64,000 nt of DNA, from NCBI RefSeq assembly GCF_038594605.1, contig NZ_JBCFZM010000001.1:1178001-1242000 (forward strand), given 5' to 3'. Position 1 is the first letter of the stretch; each line of letters starts with the position of its first letter. The notes beneath the pieces were generated by a model, which was not told the DNA's origin, ran no database searches, and saw only the letters and a list, made by a program, of their open reading frames with translations. Both the position numbers and the translations under genes were made by a program. This DNA is from Alteriqipengyuania bathyomarina_B. GTDB taxonomy: Bacteria; Pseudomonadota; Alphaproteobacteria; Sphingomonadales; Sphingomonadaceae. Below, piece after piece: positions 48,285-58,091 of this stretch.

Positions 48285-48848
48285 ATGCGTAAGACCAGCA
48301 AGATCACGACCGCCGTATTCGCCGCAATTGCCGTTACCACCGGCCTGGGCCTCGCAGGCGCGACCCCCGCGCTCGCCGATCATCATAAAGAAACGAGCCA
48401 GCCGAACATCGTGCAGGCGGCCATGGGAACCGGAGTACACAACACTCTGGTCACTGCGGTGAAGGCTGCGGACCTCGTAGACACCCTGTCCGGCCCCGGC
48501 CCCTTCACCGTCTTCGCGCCAACCGATGATGCCTTTGGCAAGCTGCCTGCGGGCACGGTGCAAACGCTCATCGAACCCGAGAACAAGGAAACGCTGACCA
48601 CGATCCTGACTTATCATGTGGTCGCGGGCGAAGTGGATGCGTCCGCGCTGACCCACGCGATCCGCGATGCGGGCGGTGCCTACGAATTCGAGACTGTCGC
48701 GGGCCTCACGCTGACCGCGCGGCAGGACGGTCACGGCACGATCACCATCACCGACAATGCCAACCGCACCGTCAAGGTGACGCAAGCCGATGTCGATGTC
48801 TCGAACGGAGTGATCCACGTGACAGATGGCGTATTCCTGCCGGGCTAA
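48285..48848 (+). CDS. Secreted fasciclin-domain protein
   Basis: 187 residues from ATG 48285 (AAGGAG 12 bases before). A cleavable signal peptide (ending TPALADHH) instead of a lipobox, then one FAS1 domain (NTLVTAVKAADLVDTLSGPG, PFTVFAPTDDAFGKLP, ILTYHVVAGEV, NGVIHVTDGVFLPG). Clearly a paralogue of the neighbour; one copy is lipid-anchored and the other free, the same split seen between mycobacterial MPT83 and MPT70. Confidence 0.93.
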   Translation: MRKTSKITTAVFAAIAVTTGLGLAGATPALADHHKETSQPNIVQAAMGTGVHNTLVTAVKAADLVDTLSGPGPFTVFAPTDDAFGKLPAGTVQTLIEPENKETLTTILTYHVVAGEVDASALTHAIRDAGGAYEFETVAGLTLTARQDGHGTITITDNANRTVKVTQADVDVSNGVIHVTDGVFLPG

Positions 48849-48913
48849 GCCACTCTTACCCCTAGCGGCGCCGGCAGCTCCACCCCGCCAACCCAACCGG
48901 TGTCGCACCAGGG

Positions 48914-48949
48914 CCCCGCTCGGTGACATCCCTCGCCGGGCGGGGTTTT
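48914..48949 (+). terminator. Intrinsic terminator after fasciclin gene 2
   Basis: CCCCGC-TCGG ... CCGG-GCGGGG followed by TTTTC; a near copy of the terminator after gene 1. Confidence 0.88.
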
Positions 48950-48956
48950 CATGTCG

Positions 48957-49292
48957 CTAGTGCGTCGGCAGCCACTTCCACATGCGCGCCTTGAGCAGGC
49001 GGACCAGTGCATCATCCATGAATTCGAACTCGTCGGGGATGTTCAGCACGATCACGCGCGTGTCTTTCAGTGCGGCCTTGTGCTTCTTGCGCAGCTTGTT
49101 GCGATGGGTGTTCTCCATCGCGACGATCACGTCCGCCCAATCGACGAGCTCGTCCGAGAGAGGGTTCTCGGCATCATTATTGGTACCCGCAGACATTGTG
49201 CTGATGCCGAGATGATCGGCGAAGATGTGCTCTGCCGTCGGGCTGCGCAGCTTGTTCTGGCTGCACACGAACAGGTAGTTGCGCCCGCTCAC
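48957..49292 (-). CDS. Low-molecular-weight protein tyrosine phosphatase-like protein
   Basis: 111 residues from GTG 49292, which overlaps the upstream stop (GTGA). The P-loop FVCSQNKLRSPTAEH has the Cys-x5-Arg-Ser catalytic motif, and VIVLNIPDEFEFMDDALV carries the acid-loop Asp. These are features of the short family of LMW-PTP-like proteins. Partner is the membrane protein gene immediately upstream; targets unknown. Confidence 0.88.
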   Translation of the reverse strand: MSGRNYLFVCSQNKLRSPTAEHIFADHLGISTMSAGTNNDAENPLSDELVDWADVIVAMENTHRNKLRKKHKAALKDTRVIVLNIPDEFEFMDDALVRLLKARMWKWLPTH

Positions 49293-49636
49293 CCTTGCCC
49301 GCGCGCCCAGCGTTCGATCATCCACAAGTGGAGCGCCATCGAGCAGACGAAAGCGAGCCCGAGGCCGACAAAAACCCCGACCAGATTGCCGTGCGTCGGC
49401 AAGCCGAAAGCGACAGGGAGTACCAGCGCCAGCGCGAGGATTCCCCCTGCCAGCACGGGGTAGAGGTAAAGAGTGAAACGTCGCGGATCGAGCCGCAACA
49501 CCTCTCCGGTGATCCCGAACAGGCCAGGCAGTTTGTCGAACCGCACGTACCGTCGGTCTGCCAAAATGGCTGCAGCGAAGCAGAGGACAACACAGGCGAC
49601 GCAGATCAGCGCCGCCGCGATTTCCCCGACCGTCAT
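49289..49636 (-). CDS. Small membrane protein with three hydrophobic segments
   Basis: 115 residues from ATG 49636 (a TTG lies 9 bases earlier). Helices: AAALICVACVVLCFAAAIL, FTLYLYPVLAGGILALALVL and LVGVFVGLGLAFVCSMAL. No family recognised. It sits between clpX, 15 bp upstream, and the phosphatase gene, with which it overlaps. Confidence 0.75.
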   Translation of the reverse strand: MTVGEIAAALICVACVVLCFAAAILADRRYVRFDKLPGLFGITGEVLRLDPRRFTLYLYPVLAGGILALALVLPVAFGLPTHGNLVGVFVGLGLAFVCSMALHLWMIERWARGQG

Positions 49637-49651
49637 ATCAGCCAATGCGCA

Positions 49652-50929
<1,278 letters not shown>

Positions 50930-51094
50930 ATCCTGTAGTCCTCGAATCCCTGCGCAGACAGGGATTCATCGAATGTAACTTTCGCAGTCGCCAATGCAAC
51001 CGATGGCGATCATGCACGAAGACCCTTGCGAAGGCCTGAAAATCGCGCGCGGAGTGATGATCGGGCAGATTTTCGCCCTCATTTTCAATCACGT

Positions 51095-51110
51095 GTGACC
51101 CTAAGGTCAC
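51095..51110. promoter_or_regulatory. Perfect palindrome between clpP and clpX
   Basis: GTGACC-CTAA-GGTCAC in the 222-bp clpP-clpX spacer, about 40 bases after the clpP stop. Could be an operator for clpX transcription or a short hairpin; there is no T-run to make it a terminator. The rest of the spacer holds no gene that I can support. Confidence 0.35.
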
Positions 51111-51151
51111 GCATGAGCGATGCTCGACCCTGCGGCGAGCCGCACCGCAGA

Positions 51152-51838
51152 TCAGTCAGGCGCGCCGCCCGAACCGGAGCTCTGGCCGCTCTCGTCATCG
51201 GACGAATCGCCTTGCGGGCGGGTTTCGAACACCTTGTCCACGATGCCGAACTTCATCGCTTCCTGCGCGTCGAGGAAGGTATCGCGATCCATCGCCTCCT
51301 CGATATCGGCGAGGTTCTTGCCAGTATACTTGGCGTAGAGATCGTTCATGTTCTTGCGAATGCGCAGGATCTCGCGCGCCTGGATTTCGATGTCGGAGGC
51401 CATGCCCTGCGCCCCGCCCGAAGGCTGGTGGACCATGATCCGCGCATTGGGCAGCGCGATCCGCATGCCCGGCTCGCCCGCGGCCAGCAGGAAACTGCCC
51501 ATCGACGCAGCCTGGCCAACGCAAACCGTGGAAATGCGCGGTTGGATGTACTGCATCGTATCGTGGATCGCCATGCCGGCCGTCACCACCCCGCCGGGCG
51601 AGTTGATGTACATGCTGATGGGCTTGGAGGGGTTTTCGCTTTCGAGGAACAAGAGCTGCGCCACCGCCAGGCTCGCCATCCCGTCTTCCACCGGCCCGGT
51701 CAGAAACACGATGCGTTCGCGCAGTAGGCGGCTGAAAATATCGAAGCTGCGTTCACCGCGACTGGTCTGTTCGACCACCACGGGCACCAGGGCGCCGGTT
51801 GCGGGATCGCGGAAATAGCCGGATTCGTCGAATTGCAT
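51152..51838 (-). CDS. clpP: ATP-dependent Clp protease proteolytic subunit ClpP
   Basis: 228 residues. Catalytic Ser in VCVGQAASMGSFLLAAG, His in ARIMVHQPSGGAQG, Asp in DRDTFLDAQEAM. It forms the tetradecameric chamber served by ClpX and ClpA. The C-terminus ends in a Ser/Gly/Asp-rich tail. Divergently arranged to a second ClpP-like gene, with 148 bp between. Confidence 0.97.
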   Translation of the reverse strand: MQFDESGYFRDPATGALVPVVVEQTSRGERSFDIFSRLLRERIVFLTGPVEDGMASLAVAQLLFLESENPSKPISMYINSPGGVVTAGMAIHDTMQYIQPRISTVCVGQAASMGSFLLAAGEPGMRIALPNARIMVHQPSGGAQGMASDIEIQAREILRIRKNMNDLYAKYTGKNLADIEEAMDRDTFLDAQEAMKFGIVDKVFETRPQGDSSDDESGQSSGSGGAPD

Positions 51839-51986
51839 GAAAGGTCCTTATTTCTCGTCGACGCCTATATCTGGTCTCATCCTTTCATCATCAAGGCTTG
51901 AATGGAAAGCCCGCGCGCGCCAGTTGTGCCGCAACAACATGCGCGATGCCCAATTCGTGATGGCGATGCGCCGAAGGAGCCCGATT

Positions 51987-52610
51987 ATGCCGATGCCCAG
52001 CAGCCCCCTTCCCTTCCGTGCCGACGACGAAGAGGAGAAGGACAAGGACATCTCCAACGCCGGCGCGGCGATGATGAACAAGTTCCTCGACGCGCGCACC
52101 GTGCTGATCTTCGGCGGCGTCGACCAGAAGATGGCGGAGCGCATTTCGATGCAGCTCCTCTATCTCGACCATGTCAGCAACGAACCGATCCGCGTGATCG
52201 TCAATTCGCCCGGCGGCCACGTCGAATCGGGTGACACGATTCACGATCTGATCAGCTTCATCGCCTCACCCGTCGCCATGATCGGCACCGGCTGGGTCGC
52301 CAGCATCGCGACGCATATCTTCCTGAGCGTTCCGGCAGAGCGCCGTTTCTGCCTGCCCAACACGCGCTTCCTGATCCACCAGCCTTCGGGCGGTGCGCGC
52401 GGCCCGGCGAGCGACATTGCGATCCAGGCGCAGGAAATCGTCAAGATGCGCGAACGCATCGCGCAGAAGATCGCCGATGCGACCGGCCAGCCGCACGAAA
52501 AGGTCCTGAAGGACATTGACCGCGATTTCTGGATGAACACCGAAGAAGCAAAGGAATACGGCATCCTCGGCACGGTGATCGACAGCGCCAAGGACGTGAC
52601 CTTCGGATAG
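51987..52610 (+). CDS. Divergent second ClpP-family peptidase
   Basis: 207 residues from ATG 51987 (AAGGAG, 8 bases before). An acidic N-terminus (FRADDEEEKDKD) replaces the usual ClpP axial loop. The Ser site reads GTGWVASIATHIFLS rather than GQAASMGS, but the Ser is kept; His is in FLIHQPSGGARG and Asp in IDRDFWM. Paralogues like this are found in many alphaproteobacteria and may form mixed or alternative ClpP rings. A GC hairpin without a T-run (about 52619-52643) follows. Confidence 0.92.
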   Translation: MPMPSSPLPFRADDEEEKDKDISNAGAAMMNKFLDARTVLIFGGVDQKMAERISMQLLYLDHVSNEPIRVIVNSPGGHVESGDTIHDLISFIASPVAMIGTGWVASIATHIFLSVPAERRFCLPNTRFLIHQPSGGARGPASDIAIQAQEIVKMRERIAQKIADATGQPHEKVLKDIDRDFWMNTEEAKEYGILGTVIDSAKDVTFG

Positions 52611-52788
52611 GGTCGGGATCGGGGCGGGATTGTGTCTCGCCCCGGCCGATCAGTACAGCGCGACTCGCCAGATTTCCTAAGGTTGCGCGGCGAATCCGAC
52701 ATGGTTACCATGCGGTTGCCGAAGGGGTAGCGATGGGGCCGCCTGCGATCCGCGCGGGCACGGTCGCTCCCCGGACGGGGACGCAAGC

Positions 52789-53748
52789 ATGACGCAAGCC
52801 GCTGCCATCTACGGTTCGACGGGTTCGCGCCTGTCGACCATTCCCTTCTCCCATCCCGATCGCGTGCCCGCACAGCGCAATATTCGCCGCGCCTGGCACC
52901 ACTTCTGGGAATTCAAGAAGGACAAGGAGAAGACCAGCGAGGTCTTCCGCTTCTTCGAACATCTCCCCTGGCTCGACATGCCCGAGCGGGTGCGAAATTT
53001 CCTGAGCACCGACCACGGGAAATACGTGTTCGAAACCGAGCCATTTCTGCCCGACATCCTCGACGATCACGAGATGTTGCGGCGCGAATATCCCGCCGGA
53101 TCGCTCGCCCACGAGTATTGCGACTACATGGAGCGCGAAGGGTTAAGCGCCGCCGGGCTTGTGGCGGAATACGACGATTTTCGCGGCGAGCGCCCGCGTC
53201 TGGACGACCAGATCGAATGGTATGCGGATCGCCTGCGCGACACGCATGACCTACTCCACCTGCTGACGACCATCGGGCGCGACACGCTGGGCGAGCAGGC
53301 ACTGGGCGCCTTCGTCTTCAAGCAGCGCCCCAGCCACGGCCACCTGATCCTGGGCTATGCGGGCGCGGCGGTCATCAAGGCGAACGTGAAGACCAAGGCG
53401 CCCGTGATGCGCGCGATTCACGACTGCAAGCAGGCGGGCAAAGCTTGCGAGCCGATTGCCGAACAGTCGATCCGCGAACTGCTCGCCATGACGATCGACG
53501 AGGCGCGCGCGTTCCTCAATATCCAGCCTGTCGCCTGGTATCAGAAATGCCAGTCGATCTGGGCCGAGGAAGGGATCGACCCGCTCAAGATCCTGGCCAA
53601 CGATGCCAAGGCGTCGATCTATCGAAAGGATACCGTGCCTTCGCCGGACGAGCTTTCGAGGGGACCGTCGGTCTTTGCGATGGACGACAAGTCTGCCAGC
53701 GAGAATGCGCCGGGCGAGGACGCGGAAACCCCGCGCGAGCGCGCATAG
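52789..53748 (+). CDS. COQ4-family ubiquinone biosynthesis protein
   Basis: 319 residues with the COQ4 metal signature HDLLH-x11-E in DTHDLLHLLTTIGRDTLGE, and SLAHEYCDYM upstream. Eukaryotic COQ4 acts in ubiquinone synthesis, with C1 decarboxylation/hydroxylation reported; bacterial relatives are mostly alphaproteobacterial. A Ser/Glu-rich tail of about 50 residues follows. Stands alone. Confidence 0.9.
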   Translation: MTQAAAIYGSTGSRLSTIPFSHPDRVPAQRNIRRAWHHFWEFKKDKEKTSEVFRFFEHLPWLDMPERVRNFLSTDHGKYVFETEPFLPDILDDHEMLRREYPAGSLAHEYCDYMEREGLSAAGLVAEYDDFRGERPRLDDQIEWYADRLRDTHDLLHLLTTIGRDTLGEQALGAFVFKQRPSHGHLILGYAGAAVIKANVKTKAPVMRAIHDCKQAGKACEPIAEQSIRELLAMTIDEARAFLNIQPVAWYQKCQSIWAEEGIDPLKILANDAKASIYRKDTVPSPDELSRGPSVFAMDDKSASENAPGEDAETPRERA

Positions 53749-53819
53749 AACGCCTCTGGCGGTGTAACGCTTCGATTGATGAATTGACCGGATAGCGAGG
53801 CTGGCGCAGGCTCGGGCTT

Positions 53820-55367
53820 ATGAAAATCCAAGCCTGCCGCGCCGCCATGGCGCTCGCCCTCGCCGCAGCCCCCGCCAGCGTCCTTGCCCAGGAAGATTCG
53901 AAGACTCTCGTCACGCTGGTGCATCCCCGGCCCGTGGTCGATGCCGTCAACGCGCAGATCGATCGGATCGAGCGGCTGGACGATACCGGCCCGCGCCTCA
54001 ACGCGGTCATCGCGATCAATCCGAACGCGCAGGTCGAAGCGGCGGCGGCGGCCGATCTGCCGCTGGCCGGGCGCACGGTGCTGGTGAAGGACAATATCGA
54101 GACGCGCGAACTGCCGACCACCGCCGGATCGCTGGCACTCTCGGGCAACAGCACGGGGCGGGATGCGCCGATGATCGCCAATTTGCGCGCTGCTGGTGGC
54201 GTGGTGCTGGGCAAGACCAATCTTTCCGAATGGGCCAATATCCGCGATTTCAACTCGACCAGCGGATGGAGCGCGGTGGGCGGCCTCACCCGCAATCCGC
54301 ACGCGATTGACCGCAACACCTGCGGCTCTTCATCCGGCAGCGCGGCGGCGGTCGCGGCGCAGTTCGCGTGGGCGGCGATCGGCACGGAGACCAACGGATC
54401 GATCACCTGCCCCGCCAGTATCAACGGCGTGGTCGGCTTCAAGCCTACCGTGGGCATGGTCAGCCGCACGCACGTCGTGCCGATCTCCAGCACGCAGGAC
54501 ACCGCCGGGCCGATGGCGGGCAGCGTGGCGGATGCCGCGATGCTGCTGAGCGCGATTGCAGGCAGCGATCCGGCTGACCCAGCGACCGCCGAGGCAGACA
54601 CATACAAGCCGACGCCGGGTCAGGCGCTGGTGCCCGCCGACCTTACCGGAGTGCGGATCGGGGTTATGCGCAACCAGGTGGGCGACCGCGCCGATCTGCG
54701 CGCCGTGTTCGACACGGCACTGGCGGATCTGAAGCGTGCGGGCGCGGTGCTGGTCGATATTGAGTTCGAGCCCAACGACGAGATGTCGCGCGACAGCTTC
54801 CAGGTGCTGCTGTTCGAGCTGCGTGACGAGATGGGCAAATACCTGCGCTCGATCCCGCCCATCGAGGGTGGCGATACGCCGCGCAGCCTCGCGGACCTGA
54901 TCGCGTTCAACAAGGCCCATCCGGCGGTCGAGATGCGCTGGTTCGGCCAGGGCATTTTCGAACTGGCCGAAACCACCACCGATCGCGCCGCCTATGAAGC
55001 CGCGCGCGAAAATGCCGTCCGCCTTGCTGGCGAGCGAGGGATCGACATGCTGTTGGCCGAGAACGACGTGCAATTCCTCGTCGCCCCGACACGCGGGCCC
55101 GCGTGGACCACCGACCTCGTCAATGGCGACAATTTCAACGGCAGCATCGGATTCGGCAGCCCGGCCGCGATCGCAGGCTACCCGCACCTGACCGTGCCGA
55201 TGGGCGGGGTCGAGGACCTGCCGGTCGGCCTTTCGATCATCGGCGGCAAATGGCAGGACTGGGCGGTGCTGGAAGCGGGCGCCGCTTACGAGCGCGCACG
55301 CTCCGCGACCGTCCCCACCCCCGATTTCGGGCACTGGCAGCCTGCTGCGGGCGCCCCCGTGCAATAG
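53820..55367 (+). CDS. Secreted amidase (amidase-signature family)
   Basis: 515 residues with a signal peptide (MALALAAAPASVLAQ). Amidase motifs: catalytic Lys in VLVKDNIETREL, Ser-rich GSSSGSAAAVAA, TETNGSITCPASINGVVGF. Closest in plan to peptide amidases; the periplasmic location differs from the cytoplasmic GatA here. Substrate unknown. Stands alone upstream of the convergent trigger factor gene. Confidence 0.92.
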   Translation: MKIQACRAAMALALAAAPASVLAQEDSKTLVTLVHPRPVVDAVNAQIDRIERLDDTGPRLNAVIAINPNAQVEAAAAADLPLAGRTVLVKDNIETRELPTTAGSLALSGNSTGRDAPMIANLRAAGGVVLGKTNLSEWANIRDFNSTSGWSAVGGLTRNPHAIDRNTCGSSSGSAAAVAAQFAWAAIGTETNGSITCPASINGVVGFKPTVGMVSRTHVVPISSTQDTAGPMAGSVADAAMLLSAIAGSDPADPATAEADTYKPTPGQALVPADLTGVRIGVMRNQVGDRADLRAVFDTALADLKRAGAVLVDIEFEPNDEMSRDSFQVLLFELRDEMGKYLRSIPPIEGGDTPRSLADLIAFNKAHPAVEMRWFGQGIFELAETTTDRAAYEAARENAVRLAGERGIDMLLAENDVQFLVAPTRGPAWTTDLVNGDNFNGSIGFGSPAAIAGYPHLTVPMGGVEDLPVGLSIIGGKWQDWAVLEAGAAYERARSATVPTPDFGHWQPAAGAPVQ

Positions 55368-55374
55368 CCGAACG

Positions 55375-55407
55375 AAAAAGGGGCGGCCGACATATGCCGA
55401 CCGCCCC
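55375..55407 (-). terminator. Intrinsic terminator of tig (convergent with the amidase gene)
   Basis: On the minus strand GGGGCGG ... CCGCCCC followed by TTTTT. Loop contains a CATATG. The stem also lies just after the amidase stop and could stop that transcript too. Confidence 0.85.
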
Positions 55408-55443
55408 GCTCTATCCTTGCCAACGCCGCTTCCGGCGTGAGGA

Positions 55444-57060
55444 TCAATCCTTCTTGGCAGCAGGCTTCTTGGCCGGTGCCTTCTTCGCCGCGGGCTTCTT
55501 TGCAGCAGCCTTCTTGGCAGGTGCCTTCTTTTCCGCAGGCTCCTTGTCGGCGGCCTTCTTGGCAGGCGCTTTCTTCGCCGGAGCCTTCTTCGCGGCAGGC
55601 TTCGCCTCGTCCTTGGCGTCGTCTGCCTTGGCTTCCGACTTTTTGGCCGCGGGCTTCTTCGCAGCAGCCTTCTTCGCCGGAGCCTTCTTCGCGGCAGGCT
55701 TCTTCGCCTTGGCCGCTTCGGCGTCGGTGCTTTCTTCCGCCTCGATCGCGGCTTCCAGCTCCTCGCGGGTCACTTCACGCTCGGTCACTTCGGCCTTGTC
55801 GAACAGGAAATCGACGACCTTGTCCTCATAGAGCGGCGCGCGCAGCTGGGCGGCGGCCATCGGATCGTTCTGGATGAACTCCATGAACCGCTGACGGTCT
55901 TCCTGGCGGTATTGCTGGGCCGCCTGCTGGACCAGCATCGACATTTCCTGATTGCTGATCTGGACGTTGTTCGCCTGCCCGATTTCGGACAGCAGCAGGC
56001 CCAGACGCACGCGGCGTTCCGCGATGCGGCGGTAATCGTCGCGTTCGGATTCGATTTCCTTGAGCGCGGCTTCGGGGTCTTCCTCGCGGGACGCTTCCTG
56101 CGTCAGCTGCTGCCAGATCTGTTCGAACTCGGCATCCACCATGCCATCGGGCACGGGGAAGTCGTGGCCAGCGGCCAGCGTGTCGAGCAGCTGGCGCTTC
56201 ATCTGGGTGCGGGTCAGCCCGGCGGTTTCCTGCTCCAACTGGGCCTTGACCAGCTCGCGCAGCTTGTCGGCGCTGTCGAGGCCGAGCGACTTGGCGAACT
56301 CATCGTCGATCTTGGTGTCTTCGGGCGTCTTGACCGCCTTCACCGTGACCGCGAACTCGGCATCCTTGCCAGCGAGATGTTCGGCCTGATATTCTTCGGG
56401 GAACGTCACCTTGACGGTTTTTTCGTCGCCCGTCTTCACGCCCTTGAGCTGGTCTTCGAAGCCCGGAATGAAAGTGCCCGAGCCGATCACCAGCGGTGCG
56501 TCTTCGGCCTTGCCGCCTTCGAATTCGGTGCCGTCGATCGAGCCGACGAAATCGATGATGACCTGATCGCCATCGGCCGCCTTCTTGGTCTTGGCGGCAT
56601 CCTTGAACGTCTTGTTCTGATCGGCAATCCGCTCAAGCGTTTCCTCGATCGCCTTCTCGTCGACCGGAACGACCATCTTCTCGAGCTCGATTCCGTCGGT
56701 GCTCGGCGCGTCGATCTCGGGCAGCAGCTCGAGCGTCACGTCGATTTCGGCATCCTTGCCTTCTTCGTAATCGTCACCCAGCGAGATGGCCGGCTGCATC
56801 GCCGGACGCAGCGCCTTGTCCTTGATCAGTTCATCGACCGACGACTGGATCGTGTCGTTCACGACCTGCGCATGCATCTGTTCGCCGTGCATCTTGCGCA
56901 CGAGGTTGGCGGGCACCTTGCCCGGACGGAAGCCAGGCATGCGCACTTGCGGTGCGACGCGCTTTACCTCGGCCTTGATCTTGTCATCGATCTCGCTGGC
57001 GGGGATCGTGATACGATAGGCGCGCTTGAGGCCCTCATTGGTGGTCTCGGTGATCTGCAT
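55444..57060 (-). CDS. tig: Trigger factor with long histone-H1-like Lys/Ala tail
   Basis: 538 residues from ATG 57060; the longer start would cross the tRNA gene. Ribosome-binding signature GFRPGKVPANLVRK at the N-terminus, PPIase domain (DQVIIDFVGSIDG, FIPGFEDQLKGVKTGDEK), and the C-terminal chaperone arms. Typical trigger factors end near residue 430; here about 105 further residues are a repeated AAKKAPAKK-type sequence, strongly basic and disordered, similar to histone H1 or AlgP tails. The core protein is certain. The tail may bind rRNA or DNA. Confidence 0.97.
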   Translation of the reverse strand: MQITETTNEGLKRAYRITIPASEIDDKIKAEVKRVAPQVRMPGFRPGKVPANLVRKMHGEQMHAQVVNDTIQSSVDELIKDKALRPAMQPAISLGDDYEEGKDAEIDVTLELLPEIDAPSTDGIELEKMVVPVDEKAIEETLERIADQNKTFKDAAKTKKAADGDQVIIDFVGSIDGTEFEGGKAEDAPLVIGSGTFIPGFEDQLKGVKTGDEKTVKVTFPEEYQAEHLAGKDAEFAVTVKAVKTPEDTKIDDEFAKSLGLDSADKLRELVKAQLEQETAGLTRTQMKRQLLDTLAAGHDFPVPDGMVDAEFEQIWQQLTQEASREEDPEAALKEIESERDDYRRIAERRVRLGLLLSEIGQANNVQISNQEMSMLVQQAAQQYRQEDRQRFMEFIQNDPMAAAQLRAPLYEDKVVDFLFDKAEVTEREVTREELEAAIEAEESTDAEAAKAKKPAAKKAPAKKAAAKKPAAKKSEAKADDAKDEAKPAAKKAPAKKAPAKKAADKEPAEKKAPAKKAAAKKPAAKKAPAKKPAAKKD

Positions 57061-57114
57061 GGGTGGTCTACGTGCTTTCCACTGGTTTGCTGACTGCGTT
57101 TTGTGGCGGGAGCT

Positions 57115-57199
57115 TGGTGCGGGCGAAGGGACTCGAACCCCCACATCTTGCGATACTTGGACCTAAACCAAGCGCGTCTACCAATTCCGCCACGCCCGC
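57115..57199 (-). tRNA. tRNA-Leu (anticodon UAG)
   Basis: On the minus strand: acceptor GCGGGCG, D-loop AATTGGTAGAC, anticodon arm CTTGG-TTTAGGT-CCAAG giving anticodon TAG, a long variable arm (about TATCGCAAGAT), T-loop GGTTCGAGTCCC, acceptor CGCCCGC, discriminator A and an encoded CCA. The long variable arm confirms a class II tRNA. It lies 54 bp upstream of tig on the same strand. Confidence 0.97.
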
Positions 57200-57387
57200 A
57201 ATCCGAACGAGGTCGCGCGAACGGCGGGTGCCATCCACGACAGACCGGCGCGTCTAGAGCGTCTGGCGCGAAAGGGCAAGCGCCCCGCCCGCCCCCTTTG
57301 CACCGCAATCGCAGCTTGATTGTGACGTTTTGATTACGTTAAGACGAATACGTGTAACAAAAATGTCAAATACAAACGGGGTCGACC

Positions 57388-57615
57388 ATGAAGACGCGAA
57401 CGGACATATTCGGAAAACTGAGGATTCCCCTGGTGCATCCGGCCAACGGGCGATTATCGTCCAAGGAATTGGAGAAAGACGGCCCCGGCGGTAATCCCCT
57501 GCTGGAACGCAGTTCGTGGACGAGCGAGATCGATCGCGAACGCCGCGATGCGGGCGTGCCGGTTTCCAGAAGCCGCCAATTTTCGCTGTATGGCACCAAC
57601 CTGGCGCCCGATTGA
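57388..57615 (+). CDS. Small hypothetical protein (75 aa)
   Basis: Follows an AT-rich leader (about 57310-57375, including TTTTGATTACGTTAAG), which contrasts with the GC-rich surroundings and may hold a promoter. GGGG lies 10 bases before the ATG. The protein is polar, basic at the start (MKTRTDIFGKLRIP), with no membrane segment and no motif recognised. The tRNA-to-57387 interval otherwise shows no feature. Support is moderate: good context, no family. Confidence 0.4.
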   Translation: MKTRTDIFGKLRIPLVHPANGRLSSKELEKDGPGGNPLLERSSWTSEIDRERRDAGVPVSRSRQFSLYGTNLAPD

Positions 57616-57699
57616 ACGAGTCGGAGCGGCGGGTCAGGCCGCTCATCCCTATAGGCTGCGTATTGTCAGGCCGCGCAGGGCTGTCTATCGGCCTGCGGC

Positions 57700-58044
57700 A
57701 TGAGCGACGAAACCCCCGAGAACACGCCCCCCGAAAACCCGGCTGGCACCCCTTCCGAAGCGACGCCCAAAGGCGCGGACGTTCCGCCGATGGAATTGTC
57801 GGTCAATCCACGCAGCCCGCACTTCGACCAGGCCGCGCTGCAGCGCGGTGTCGGCATCCGCTTCAAGGGCCGTCAGCGCACCGATATCGAGGAATACTCG
57901 ATCCCCGAAGGCTGGGTCCGCGTGCAGGCAGGCCGGACGATGGACCGCAAGGGCCAGCCACTGACGCTCAAGCTCAACGGGCCGGTGGAAGCCTGGTTCG
58001 AAGATCTGGGCGACGACGCTCCGGTGGCAAAACACGACGGCTGA
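57700..58044 (+). CDS. DUF3297 family protein
   Basis: 114 residues. A Pro/Thr/Glu-rich N-terminus is followed by the conserved core MELSVNPRSPHFDQAALQRG, VGIRFKGRQRTDIEEYSIPE, GWVRVQAGRTMDRKGQPLTL. This is a small soluble family of proteobacteria without known function. Stands alone, convergent with the CHAP gene. Confidence 0.88.
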   Translation: MSDETPENTPPENPAGTPSEATPKGADVPPMELSVNPRSPHFDQAALQRGVGIRFKGRQRTDIEEYSIPEGWVRVQAGRTMDRKGQPLTLKLNGPVEAWFEDLGDDAPVAKHDG

Positions 58045-58091
58045 ATTGAGCCGGTGTACCGCGCCGATCTCAGCAGCCCCAGCATCGCAAC

